Below, piece by piece: positions 34,969 to 43,213 of a stretch of 64,000 nucleotides of DNA. Position 1 is the first letter of the stretch. Each line of letters opens with the position of its first letter. A program made the position numbers and the translations under genes. The notes below the pieces were generated by a model. The model was given only the letters and a program-made list of their open reading frames with translations. It searched no databases and was not told the DNA's origin. Origin of the DNA: CAIWHR01 sp963726775 (lineage in GTDB: Bacteria > Pseudomonadota > Gammaproteobacteria > Burkholderiales > Casimicrobiaceae); NCBI GenBank assembly GCA_963726775.1, contig CAVSDL010000011.1, positions 62,001 to 126,000 of the forward strand, written 5' to 3'.

Positions 34969-35733
34969 ATGCCCTGCGTCGACGTCTGCGGCCGTCGCCT
35001 CGAGTACGAGCGGATCGAGGTCGCGGCGACCGGCCGGCCGACGCTGGTGCTGCTGCACGAAGGTCTCGGGTCGGTGGCGATGTGGCGTGACTTTCCGGGC
35101 CGTCTGGCGCATGCGACGGGCTGCAACGCCGTTGTGTTTTCACGCTACGGCTACGGCAGGTCGGATCCGCTCGCGGGACCACGGGACGTCCGCTACATGC
35201 ACGACGAGGCGTTGTCGGCGCTGCCGGAGCTTCTCGACACGCTGGGCATCGACGCGCCGATCCTGGTCGGTCACAGCGACGGCGGCTCGATCGCACTGAT
35301 CCATGCCGGATCCAGGCTGCGTCCGGTCGGTGCGGTCGTCACGCTGGCGGCGCACGTCTTTGTCGAAGACCTGTCGATCGCGAGCATCGCGGCGGCCCGA
35401 ACAGCCTACGCGTCGGCCGACCTGCGTCGCCTGCTTGCGCGCTACCACGCCGATGTCGATTCCGCGTTCCGCGGCTGGAACGACATCTGGCTGCATCCCG
35501 ATTTCCGCGCCTGGAACATCGAGGAGTACCTGCCGCGAATCGCCTGCCCGGTGCTGGCGATCCAGGGTGCGGACGACGAGTACGGAACGATGGAGCAGAT
35601 GCGGTGCATCGGCGCGCAGGTTCGCGACGTCGAGATCGTCGAGCTCGCGGACTGCCGCCATTCGCCGCATCGCGACCAGCCGGAAGCGGTGCTCGAGGCG
35701 ATGACACGCTTCGTCGACCGCGTCGTCGCGTGA
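34969..35733 (+). CDS. Alpha/beta hydrolase
   Basis: 254 residues. Nucleophile elbow GHSDGGSIA (near residue 102), an acidic residue in QGADDEYG (near 204) and His in DCRHSPHRDQP (near 227) complete the triad; HEGLGSVAMW supplies the oxyanion region. Its ATG directly follows the LivF-type stop (TGA-ATG), so it is co-translated with the importer. Substrate unknown; such hydrolases recur in box clusters, where ester or lactone hydrolysis (for example of aromatic esters) is possible. Confidence 0.82.
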   Translation: MPCVDVCGRRLEYERIEVAATGRPTLVLLHEGLGSVAMWRDFPGRLAHATGCNAVVFSRYGYGRSDPLAGPRDVRYMHDEALSALPELLDTLGIDAPILVGHSDGGSIALIHAGSRLRPVGAVVTLAAHVFVEDLSIASIAAARTAYASADLRRLLARYHADVDSAFRGWNDIWLHPDFRAWNIEEYLPRIACPVLAIQGADDEYGTMEQMRCIGAQVRDVEIVELADCRHSPHRDQPEAVLEAMTRFVDRVVA

Positions 35734-35770
35734 CGCGGCGATACGCTCGAACATTCCCGACGAGACGACC

Positions 35771-36199
35771 ATGAACAGGAATTCCGCGCCGTTCGAAGCC
35801 GACAAGCTGATCCGCTTCCATCATTGCGATCCGGCCGGGATCGTTTTCTATCCCCAGTATTTCGTCCTGTTCAACGAACTGGTCGAGGACTGGTTCAACC
35901 ACGGGCTCGGCATCGACTTCGCGCGGTTCCACGCCGAAGATCGACTTGGCGTTCCGATGGCGCACATCGAGTGCGATTTCAGGGCGCCGTCCAAGATCGG
36001 CGACATGCTGAAGTTTCGCCTTGCGGTGAAGAATGTCGGCACGAGCTCGCTCACGCTCGCGGTCGAGGCAAGGGCAGGGGAGGAGGTGCGCGTGCGCGCG
36101 ACGCTCGTCGTCGTGATGGCGTCGCTCGAGGCGCATCGGCCGGTGCCGATCCCGCCGGAGTTCCGCGCGAAGCTCGAGCGCTACCTCATCGGCGGCTGA
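35771..36199 (+). CDS. Acyl-CoA thioesterase, 4-hydroxybenzoyl-CoA thioesterase family
   Basis: 142 residues, single hotdog fold. IRFHHCDPAGIVFYPQYF near residues 14-31 carries the catalytic Asp of the 4HBT subfamily. It probably hydrolyses benzoyl-CoA or an analogue, releasing CoA when dead-end thioesters accumulate. Last gene of the bclA-importer-hydrolase series, 37 bp after the hydrolase. Confidence 0.85.
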   Translation: MNRNSAPFEADKLIRFHHCDPAGIVFYPQYFVLFNELVEDWFNHGLGIDFARFHAEDRLGVPMAHIECDFRAPSKIGDMLKFRLAVKNVGTSSLTLAVEARAGEEVRVRATLVVVMASLEAHRPVPIPPEFRAKLERYLIGG

Positions 36200-36493
36200 C
36201 TTCGCAGCGCGTCCGCGACCCGGCATTCGGAATGACGATAACCGGGATCGAGTTCGCGGAGCCGTTGGGGCTGCACACTGTCGGTATTCATTACAGTCTC
36301 CGTCGTTGCTGCTCGCGGCGGGGAACTGCATTCACAAATTAGCCAATGAAATAAACATGTTGAGACAAGCCACAGGTAGATGGCGCGGTCTGTGCTTACC
36401 CGCGGGTAGCTCGGGTTGCCGGGGCAGGTGTATCCAGCATTGATCGCGGCGCTGCCTCGGTGGAAACGTATTTCAACGCAGGCGGGAGACCTA

Positions 36494-37117
36494 ATGAGAC
36501 CCATGAAAGTGTGCTACCTCTTCGCGACTCTGATGGCCTTTGCGGCGACCGCGGTTGCCGTGCCGATCAACGTGACACTAGGCAAAGCGGTCTCGATCAC
36601 GGGTCCCTTCGGAAACTCCACCAACGGTGTCTGGCCGGACCCGGCACCAGCACCGCTCTCGAGCATCGTGGACGGGCTTTACCTCGCGGAAGGCACCTAT
36701 TGGCAGACGGACACCGTGTGGTGGGACGAGAACCCCCTCGCCACTGGCGCGGATTCGCCGGCACTCGACAACATCGTCGAAATCGATCTCAACGGGCTGT
36801 TTTCAATTTCCTTCCTGTCCATCCAGGCCGATAACAACGACTCCTACGGCATCTTCGTGCGCGACAGGTTTGGCGTATGGGCGGGATTGGCGACCGCCGG
36901 TCCGTTCGGTGGCCCCGGCATGCGAGAACGAGCGGGGGCTTTCGCTCCGTTCGAGGCGACGGCGTTCCGTATTGACGCGGGCGGCGGCGACGGGTATTAC
37001 GCGCTGTCGGAATTTCGGGCGATGGGCGAGGCCGTGCCTGAACCCGCCTCGCTCTTCCTCCTCGGCTCCGGTGGCCTCGGCCTGATCGCGGCACTGCGTC
37101 GGCGGAAGCAGCCGTAA
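36494..37117 (+). CDS. PEP-CTERM sorting-domain protein
   Basis: 207 residues from ATG 36494 (MRPMKVCYLF) behind GGCGGGAGACCTA. Signal peptide, then a roughly 150-residue beta-rich domain with several Asp/Asn-rich loops of no recognised family, then the exosortase signal: VPEPAS, a hydrophobic helix and a basic RRRKQ tail. Such proteins are cut by archaeosortase/exosortase and end up outside the cell or in exopolysaccharide. No exosortase gene is present in the window. Isolated between unrelated operons. Confidence 0.83.
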   Translation: MRPMKVCYLFATLMAFAATAVAVPINVTLGKAVSITGPFGNSTNGVWPDPAPAPLSSIVDGLYLAEGTYWQTDTVWWDENPLATGADSPALDNIVEIDLNGLFSISFLSIQADNNDSYGIFVRDRFGVWAGLATAGPFGGPGMRERAGAFAPFEATAFRIDAGGGDGYYALSEFRAMGEAVPEPASLFLLGSGGLGLIAALRRRKQP

Positions 37118-37205
37118 CGCGCACCGGACGGACGGCTTGACCGGGTGACATGAGAGCCTGGCCCGTCTTAGCTCTCCGTTTAGCTCTTTAGCTCAAGAAC
37201 AAAAA

Positions 37206-37221
37206 CCCCGCCGAAGCGGGG
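37206..37221 (-). terminator. Rho-independent terminator for the minus-strand SDR gene
   Basis: Stem CCCCGC/GCGGGG with a 4-nt loop. On the minus strand the hairpin is followed by TTTTTGTTCTT, a proper T-tract, about 85 bp after the SDR stop at 37308. It ends the korA-to-SDR series. Confidence 0.85.
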
Positions 37222-37307
37222 TCTCGCTATTGCTCGAGCGCGTCGTTCAACTCGCGTTGCGTCGGCGAGAGAAACCGAGACTGGCGCGTCGAGCCTGGCC
37301 CCGTCTG

Positions 37308-38123
37308 CTAAGCGGGCGCGTGCCAGCCGGCGTCCGCCCACAGCTCGCCGCTCACCGCGGAATTGGCGAGCATGAAGCAGATCGCATCGGCGATCTCGTC
37401 GGGGCGGATGAGCCGGCTCAATTGCGTGAACGGCAGTATGTGCTTGCTGATGTAGTCGTCACCCATCGCGCGCACCATCGGCGTGTCGGTGAATCCAGGG
37501 TGGATCAGCCCGCAGCGCACTCCATAGAAAACGGCTTCCTTCATGATCGTCGCGGCCGCGCCCTCGAGGCCCGCCTTGGTGCTGGCGTAGGAGATCTGGC
37601 CGCGGTTGCCCTGCGAGGATACGGAGCCGATGAACACGATGGCCCCTTGCATTCCCTCGGACGGCTGCCATCGCTTGAGACCGCAGGCGGCGCGATTCTC
37701 GGCAATGCGCCCGATCATTTCGAGCGCCCAGTAGACGGGGGCCACGAGATTCACGTCGATGACCTGCTTGAACCGGTCCACCGGATAGATCCGTGCCTTG
37801 CCGGTCATCTTGTCGATGCGAACGGCGAGATCGTCGCGCGTGATTCCGGCAGCCGGCACGCACATGGTGACGGTGTCGAACTGGCTGCTGATGGAATCGA
37901 AGACCGAGGCGCGAAAAGCCTCGTCGGTCGTATCGCCGCGGTACGGGTGAGCGACGTGCCGGCCGGCCTCCGCGTTGACTTCGGCGGCGGCGTCATCGAT
38001 GTTCTCGCCCATGTCCACGAGCGCCATTGCGCGCACATTGCGGCGCGCCAATTCGGCCGCCACCGCCCGCCCGATCCCGCTGGCGGCACCCGTGATGACT
38101 GCAACCTTTCCTGCGATGTCCAT
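37308..38123 (-). CDS. Short-chain dehydrogenase/reductase (NAD(P)-binding)
   Basis: 271 residues from ATG 38123. Cofactor motif TGAASGIG (11-18), catalytic Ser near 166 (FIGSVSSQ) and YASTK (Tyr/Lys). Unusual for the family is a long insert around residues 95-135 replacing the standard NNAG (here PAAGITRDD). It may act on a hydroxyacyl-CoA or alcohol in the lower pathway. It follows another SDR gene after a 353-bp gap and ends before a strong terminator. Confidence 0.83.
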   Translation of the reverse strand: MDIAGKVAVITGAASGIGRAVAAELARRNVRAMALVDMGENIDDAAAEVNAEAGRHVAHPYRGDTTDEAFRASVFDSISSQFDTVTMCVPAAGITRDDLAVRIDKMTGKARIYPVDRFKQVIDVNLVAPVYWALEMIGRIAENRAACGLKRWQPSEGMQGAIVFIGSVSSQGNRGQISYASTKAGLEGAAATIMKEAVFYGVRCGLIHPGFTDTPMVRAMGDDYISKHILPFTQLSRLIRPDEIADAICFMLANSAVSGELWADAGWHAPA

Positions 38124-38476
38124 GTTGGTCCCTAGCAAATTGCTGCACTGCAGCATCCTAACCGTTCTGTTCGCCGATGTCACGGGGAAAATTGCGCACA
38201 AGCCGGCGTGCCACCTTCGAGGTCCCCGGGGTCCGGCCCGGCGGGATCGCCAGTGCGGCAATCGAGCCAGGGGACAGGCGCAGACCCCGGCGGGCCGGGA
38301 ATGCGTCGTCAGCGGCCGCCGGCCAAGGGGTTTCGAGGGGTTTGGCGTGGCTGCCCGCTGCACCGCACGATGTGGCGTGGGCCGCCCGAACGGCTCGCGG
38401 TCTGCGTTGCGCGGCCGGCGCGCATCCTGCCGGACACGTCGCCCCGGCCTTTTCTTGTAGTTCCGTGGGCGAGGCG
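38124..38476. other. GC-rich gap between two SDR genes
   Basis: 353 bp with several imperfect GC-rich hairpins but no credible gene, T-tract or recognisable repeat. Confidence 0.35.
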
Positions 38477-39223
38477 TTACCGGATCGTCATTCCCCCGTC
38501 GGCGGCCAGCACCTGGCCGGTCACGTAGGCTGACGCATCCGACGCGAAAAAGACGAACACCGGAGCGATCTCGTCGGGATCGGCCCATCTCCCCATCGGA
38601 ATGCGATCGAGGTATTTTTCCTTGAAGCGAGGGTCAGTGCGGATCGTCTCGGTCATCGGCGTCGCGGCGCCCGGCGCGATCGCGTTTGCGGTGATGCCAT
38701 GCTTCGCCAGTTCCCTTGCCGCCGACATCGTCATGCCGATGATGCCGGCCTTGGCCGCGCTGTAATTGATCTGGCCGATCGTCCCCAGCACGCCGGCCGC
38801 CGACGTGACATTGATGATGCGTCCATAGCGACGCTCCATCATGCCCGGCGCCACGGCCTGCAGGCAGTTGAAGCTGCCGGTCAGGTGGACGGCGAGCACT
38901 TCGTCCCACTCCGCTGCCGTCATCCTGTGCAGCATGGCGGGTCGAATGATGCCCGCATTGTTGACGAGGATGTCGACGCGGTCGTAACGGGCTTGCGTTT
39001 CCCGGACCATGGCGTCGACATCGCTGCGCTTCGACACGTCGCAGGCGATTCCGATCGCGTCGGCGCCGGCTTCGCGCAATCCGGTGGCTGCCGCTTCGGC
39101 ACGCTCGGCCGCGAGATCCACGACGGCGACGCGCGCGCCTTCGCGCGCGAAGGCGCGCGCCACGGCCGCGCCGATGCCCTGCGCGGCCCCGGTGACGATC
39201 GCTGTCCTGCCGTCGAGTTGCAT
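38477..39223 (-). CDS. SDR family oxidoreductase, FabG-like
   Basis: 248 residues from ATG 39223. Classical SDR: TGAAQGIG (11-18), NNAGI (near 88), Ser in NVTSAAG, YSAAKAG (Tyr/Lys), and a C-terminal GQVLAADGG. Typical of 3-oxoacyl reductases or 3-hydroxyacyl-CoA dehydrogenases. In this anaerobic aromatic setting it could oxidise a 3-hydroxy-pimeloyl-CoA-type intermediate, an inference. It starts 37 bp after the ridA-like stop. Confidence 0.87.
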   Translation of the reverse strand: MQLDGRTAIVTGAAQGIGAAVARAFAREGARVAVVDLAAERAEAAATGLREAGADAIGIACDVSKRSDVDAMVRETQARYDRVDILVNNAGIIRPAMLHRMTAAEWDEVLAVHLTGSFNCLQAVAPGMMERRYGRIINVTSAAGVLGTIGQINYSAAKAGIIGMTMSAARELAKHGITANAIAPGAATPMTETIRTDPRFKEKYLDRIPMGRWADPDEIAPVFVFFASDASAYVTGQVLAADGGMTIR

Positions 39224-39260
39224 CCCGATGTCTCCTCGTTGCGGCCGTGCCGCGGCGCGA

Positions 39261-39668
39261 TTACGCCGGCAGCACTGCCGTTGCCTCAAGCTCGATCTTG
39301 CCCGGATGATCGAGCAGGTCGGACACGAAGATCATGCTCATCGCGGGATAGTGGGCGCCCATCCGCGAGCGCCAGATCGCGCCCAGCGCGCGCCGCGCCG
39401 CGAGGTACGCGGGCCTGTCGCAGCAGTACGCCGTCATCCTGCAGATATGGTGCGCCTCGCCGCCGGCGGCGGCCAGCACCGCGAGGACGTTGGCGAGCGC
39501 CTGGTCGAATTGCGGCTCAAGATCCGCGGAATGGAATTTCTGCTGCGCATCCCACCCGACCTGCCCGGCGATGAACACGATGCGGCCGGCATCGACGGCA
39601 ATGCCGTTTGCGTAGCCGACGGGCGGCGTCCATCCTTCGGGCAGCAGGACCTGCATCGACGATCTCAT
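39261..39668 (-). CDS. RidA family protein
   Basis: 135 residues from ATG 39668, which overlaps the stop of the preceding ferritin-like gene (TGATG). Trimeric RidA/YjgF fold: ANGIAVDAGRIVFIAGQVGWD, ALANVLAVLAAAGG and a conserved Arg in CRMTAYCCD. RidA deaminates reactive enamines or imines. Its coupling to KorAB and a ferritin-like protein is unusual. Alternative start 39656. Confidence 0.85.
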   Translation of the reverse strand: MRSSMQVLLPEGWTPPVGYANGIAVDAGRIVFIAGQVGWDAQQKFHSADLEPQFDQALANVLAVLAAAGGEAHHICRMTAYCCDRPAYLAARRALGAIWRSRMGAHYPAMSMIFVSDLLDHPGKIELEATAVLPA

Positions 39669-40342
39669 CAGTCGGTATAGTGCGGCGGGTCCGGGTCGAC
39701 GGACCAATCGCCGGCGGGCTGCGGCACTTTATTCATCCAGGCGCGCACGAGCTCGACGTGTTCACGCTCTTCGGCCTGCAGGTCGACGGCGGCCTTGCGC
39801 ACCGACGCAAGGGTAGCCACCCGCGCCAGCTCCGCGAAAAACTGCTCGGCGCGCTGTTCGGCGGCAAGCGCCAGCTGCAATGCGTGCCACGGCTGCATCA
39901 GGTAGTGAACTTCGTCGCCCGGCGTCGTTTCCGGGGCTTCGTATCCGGGCCAGCCGTCGCTGCGCGGGGTGATCGGCGGCGCGTCCGTCCATCCCATTTC
40001 CGCCATGATCTGGTCCGCGTGCTTGCTCTCGTAGTTGGCCATCGTGCGGAACATCGCCGCGACCTCTAGGTTGTTGTGCACTTCCATCGCGTCGGCGAAG
40101 TCCGTATAGCGCTGCGCCGCTTCGATTTCCATCAGCCACGCCTGCGCCATGAATTCGGTGAGCGTGCGCGGTGCCGTGACGGGCGGCTCGTGGGTCCGCA
40201 CTTGCGCCTTTTTCGGGGTCTTGCCTCGCGTCCCGGGCGCGACGGCGTGCGTTTTCCTGGCGCGGGTCGCTGCCATCTCGTTCGTCGTCGGTTTGCCTGC
40301 GGCGGGCTTCGTTCCCGGTTTCGTCGTCGTTGCGCGGCTCAT
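39668..40342 (-). CDS. Ferritin-like (rubrerythrin-type) protein
   Basis: 224 residues. The first 55 residues are Lys/Thr/Pro-rich and low-complexity, like a disordered tail. A four-helix domain follows, with di-iron candidates E73 (WLMEIEAAQRY), then NYESKHADQIM and LAAEQRAEQFF, and LQAEEREHVELV near the C-terminus. Its ATG overlaps the korB stop (ATGA) and its stop overlaps the ridA start, so it is translationally coupled to the 2-oxoacid:ferredoxin oxidoreductase. It may protect or repair iron-sulfur enzymes against peroxide. Confidence 0.75.
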   Translation of the reverse strand: MSRATTTKPGTKPAAGKPTTNEMAATRARKTHAVAPGTRGKTPKKAQVRTHEPPVTAPRTLTEFMAQAWLMEIEAAQRYTDFADAMEVHNNLEVAAMFRTMANYESKHADQIMAEMGWTDAPPITPRSDGWPGYEAPETTPGDEVHYLMQPWHALQLALAAEQRAEQFFAELARVATLASVRKAAVDLQAEEREHVELVRAWMNKVPQPAGDWSVDPDPPHYTD

Positions 40343-41178
40343 AACAGGAACTCCGCTTCCAGGTCGGCGGGCGTGCGCTTCGGCTTCCCCATCGATGCCG
40401 GATAGGGCGCGCGGTCGCCGGCGTAGAGGACACCGATGTTGAAGCCGTCGTCCGTCATGATCCTGCGCGCGGCGCGCGCCGGATCGTCGGTCGGCTCGAC
40501 GGGCGCAGGGTGCGCGAGGTGCTTCCATTCGCGCTGCTCGGGACGAAACGTGATGCACGGACTCAGGATCTCGACAAAGGCGAAGCCGGGATGCCGGATC
40601 GCCTGCGCGATGATGTCCGCCGTGCCGTTCGGATCGCCGGCGAACGCCCGCGCGACGAAATTGGCGCCTGACGCAAGCGCAATGACCAGCGGATGAAACG
40701 ACCGCACGCCGGTGCCGCCCGGCGAAAGCTTCGAGTCCCAGTCGGGCTCGGTGGTCGGGGACGGCTGGCCCTTGGTCATCCCGTAGACGTGGTTGTCCAT
40801 GACGATGTACGTGAGGTCCACGTTGCGCCGGCACGCGTGCAGGAAGTGGTTGCCGCCAATCGAGTAGCCGTCGCCGTCGCCGCCGGTCACCACCACCGTG
40901 AGGTCGGGGCGCGCGACCTTCAGTCCCGTCGCCGCCGCCAGCGAGCGGCCGTGCACGCCGTGAAACCCGTAGCAGGTCGTGTAGGCGGGGATGCGCGATG
41001 AGCAGCCAATCCCGGAAACGACGGCGACCCCTTCGGGCGGCACGGCGATCTTCGCCAGCGCCTTGGTGAGCGAACTCAGGACCGAGAAGTCGCCGCAACC
41101 CGGACACCAGATCGGTTTGTAGCTCGATTTGTAGCTCGCCGCGGTCAGCGGCGCGATGGTGGCGACGGCTTCGCTCAT
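40339..41178 (-). CDS. korB: 2-oxoglutarate:ferredoxin oxidoreductase beta subunit
   Basis: 279 residues from ATG 41178. Thiamine-diphosphate-binding subunit: WCPGCGDFSVL near 24-34 and GDGDGYSIGGNHFLHACRRN near 100-119 with the Mg/TPP-binding GDGD. Cysteines for the 4Fe-4S cluster are in CPGC, GIGCSS and later in SPCITF. With KorA it oxidises 2-oxoglutarate to succinyl-CoA and reduces ferredoxin, which supplies benzoyl-CoA reductase. 16 bp after korA. Confidence 0.88.
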   Translation of the reverse strand: MSEAVATIAPLTAASYKSSYKPIWCPGCGDFSVLSSLTKALAKIAVPPEGVAVVSGIGCSSRIPAYTTCYGFHGVHGRSLAAATGLKVARPDLTVVVTGGDGDGYSIGGNHFLHACRRNVDLTYIVMDNHVYGMTKGQPSPTTEPDWDSKLSPGGTGVRSFHPLVIALASGANFVARAFAGDPNGTADIIAQAIRHPGFAFVEILSPCITFRPEQREWKHLAHPAPVEPTDDPARAARRIMTDDGFNIGVLYAGDRAPYPASMGKPKRTPADLEAEFLL

Positions 41179-41194
41179 CGGTATGCCCCCGCGC

Positions 41195-42979
41195 TCATGC
41201 ATTTCTCCAATCCAGTATCGCGCGCGTCAATTCGCCGGGCCGCAGCGGCAGCGGTCCGGGTCGATGAAAGCTCGCGGGCTTGCCCGGCAGGTCGTACATC
41301 GAGCGGAGGTACCGGTAGAGCTGTGCGCCGTGATTTTGCTCGACGACAAGGATGCGCGTGACGCCTTCGAGCGCCGCGGCGAGTCGGTCCGGTTGCGCCG
41401 GGGCGAGCAAACGGATCGCGATCAGCCGGACGCTGACACCCTTCTCGGCAACTCGAGCCACGGCTTCGCGCACCGCGGCGGTCGAGGATCCGAACGTGAT
41501 CACCGCCGCATCGCCTTCGCCCTCGATGTCGGCCCACTCGCGGCCATAGTCGCACTGGAGCAGCTTGCGTTCACGTTTGTCGAGCTGGGTGCGGTGATCG
41601 CGCGACTGGCTGCTGGGAATGCCCGCTTCGGTGTGCTCGAGGCCGTCGGCGGTATAGGCGACGCCGGGTGTGCCGGGAATCGCCATCGGAGATACGCCGG
41701 ACTCGGTGTTCCGGTAGCGCCGGTACTCGGGTGCATTCGCCGCGGCGGTCACGCGCTCGCCGACGAGCGCCCGATCGGCGGGGCGGTCGATGATCGCGCG
41801 CGACTGGCCCATGAACTGGTCGGACAGCACGATCGCCGGCGCCTGCATCGCTTCGGCGAGCTGCACCGCCCATTGCGTCGTGGCGAGGCAGTCGGCGATC
41901 GACGTCGGCGCCAGCACGAGCCGCGGCGCGTCGCCGTGCAGTCCGCTGACCGCGAAGGACAGGTCGCTCTGCTCGCTCTTCGCAGGAATGCCGGTGGACG
42001 GGCCGCCGCGCATGACGTCGACGACGACGATCGGGACTTCGGCACTGCACGCGAGCCCGATGCCTTCGGTCATCAGCGCGAGTCCGGGTCCCGCGGTGGC
42101 GGTGAGCGCCGGCACGCCGCCGTACGACGCGCCGATGATCATGTTGACCGACGCGAGCTCGTCCTCGGCTTGCAGCAGCGTGCCGCCGACTTCCGCAAGC
42201 GCCGGCGCCATCCACTCGAGCATTTCGGTCGCGGGCGTGATCGGATACGCGGCGACGAAGCGGACGCCGCCGCGGATGGCACCGTAGCCTGCGGCTTCGT
42301 TGCCGCTGATGAGCCAGCGTTTGCCCGTTGCGGCGGCGCCGGCCGGCAATTTCCGCACGCCGTCGATGCCTGCCGCCGCAGCGATGCCAGCCTGCAGCGC
42401 CGCAAGGTTGGCCCGAAGCGCATCATCGGTCCGTTTCCAGGAGTCGCGCAGCGCCGACGCGAGCGCCTCGGCAGGAATGCCGGCGAGCGTGCCGGCGAGG
42501 CCCAAGGCGACCATGTTCGTCCAGCTTCCCGGAATGCCCTTCGCCGTCTTTTTCAACGACCGCGTGATGTACCGCGCACCGCTGGCCTTGAATACGTCGG
42601 GCGCTTCGCCCTCGTCGGGATCGCCGATCATCACGCTCGACGGTCCGAGCGGAATTTCGTCGGCGAAGCGATGCACGTTCTGCCAGTCGATCGCCAGCAG
42701 CAGGTCGAAGGAATCGTCGAGCGTATCCATCGGCGCGCGCGAAAGCCGCACCAGCGCTGCCGCTTCGCCGCCGCGTATCTGCGGTCCGCTGGTGCGCACC
42801 ATCAGCCCGTACAGACCCGCTTTCGCTGCCGCGTTCAGCAGCAGCGTTCCGGCGGTCATCACGCCGCTGCCGCCGCTGCCGGCCAGCGCGATCGAGATGC
42901 TGGAGGGCGCGCCGCGCACCGGGGCCGGCTCGGCCCTGTCGGAGCCTGCCCGCGTTGCCTTGCTCGCCGAGGTTTGCAC
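41195..42979 (-). CDS. korA: 2-oxoglutarate:ferredoxin oxidoreductase alpha subunit with fused gamma domain
   Basis: 594 residues from GTG 42979. N-terminal gamma-like domain (about 28-200: GSGGSGVMTAGTLLL, RTSGPQIRGGEAAALV) fused to the pyrimidine-binding alpha domain (YPITPATEMLEWMA, EDELASVNMIIGASYGG, TATAGPGLALMTEG). This fused KorA form is the one found in Thauera-type benzoate clusters. It is divergent from had across a gap holding a shared FNR box. Together with KorB it closes the electron loop to benzoyl-CoA reductase via ferredoxin. Confidence 0.9.
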   Translation of the reverse strand: MQTSASKATRAGSDRAEPAPVRGAPSSISIALAGSGGSGVMTAGTLLLNAAAKAGLYGLMVRTSGPQIRGGEAAALVRLSRAPMDTLDDSFDLLLAIDWQNVHRFADEIPLGPSSVMIGDPDEGEAPDVFKASGARYITRSLKKTAKGIPGSWTNMVALGLAGTLAGIPAEALASALRDSWKRTDDALRANLAALQAGIAAAAGIDGVRKLPAGAAATGKRWLISGNEAAGYGAIRGGVRFVAAYPITPATEMLEWMAPALAEVGGTLLQAEDELASVNMIIGASYGGVPALTATAGPGLALMTEGIGLACSAEVPIVVVDVMRGGPSTGIPAKSEQSDLSFAVSGLHGDAPRLVLAPTSIADCLATTQWAVQLAEAMQAPAIVLSDQFMGQSRAIIDRPADRALVGERVTAAANAPEYRRYRNTESGVSPMAIPGTPGVAYTADGLEHTEAGIPSSQSRDHRTQLDKRERKLLQCDYGREWADIEGEGDAAVITFGSSTAAVREAVARVAEKGVSVRLIAIRLLAPAQPDRLAAALEGVTRILVVEQNHGAQLYRYLRSMYDLPGKPASFHRPGPLPLRPGELTRAILDWRNA

Positions 42980-43010
42980 GTCGTTCCTCCCTTTGGCGTC
43001 GGATCCGCGC

Positions 43011-43080
43011 AGTAGACCGGCTCTGCGCGCCGTTGCAATTGACGCAGATCAAAGCGCCCGCAATCGCGCTCCCGCATCAT
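43011..43080. promoter_or_regulatory. Shared FNR/ANR-type box in the korA-had gap
   Basis: TTGACGCAGATCAA at 43039-43052 matches TTGAT-N4-ATCAA at 9 of 10 defined bases. Its centre (43045.5) is 32 bp from the centre of TCTACT (43016-43011, korA direction) and 32 bp from CATCAT (43075-43080, had direction), so one box fits class II activation on both sides. The -10 hexamers are weak, as usual for activator-dependent promoters. Confidence 0.72.
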
Positions 43081-43096
43081 GATTTTGCGCCAAACC

Positions 43097-43119
43097 GGTA
43101 TTGTGGTACTGTAATACCA
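43097..43119 (+). promoter_or_regulatory. Operator-like palindrome downstream of the predicted had TSS
   Basis: GGTATT-N10-AATACC (43097-43118), with a nested perfect TGGTA-N6-TACCA (43104-43119). It lies about +10 to +32 from the predicted had start (43087), a place where repressor binding would block elongation. The regulator is unknown; BoxR/BzdR or a GntR/TetR-type protein could be tested. Confidence 0.6.
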
Positions 43120-43213
43120 GAATAACCGCGCCGGAGGGTCCGGTCAAGCATCGCGGAAGCGTGCTTCCGGCGGGACGATGGCACTGGGCTACCGCACAGG
43201 AGGGACGCACTCG

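Noticed and set aside
37230..38135. 301-codon plus-strand frame opposite the SDR gene
   Set aside because: The minus-strand SDR has cofactor and catalytic motifs; the opposite frame is His/Arg/Gly-rich without features and begins near a terminator.
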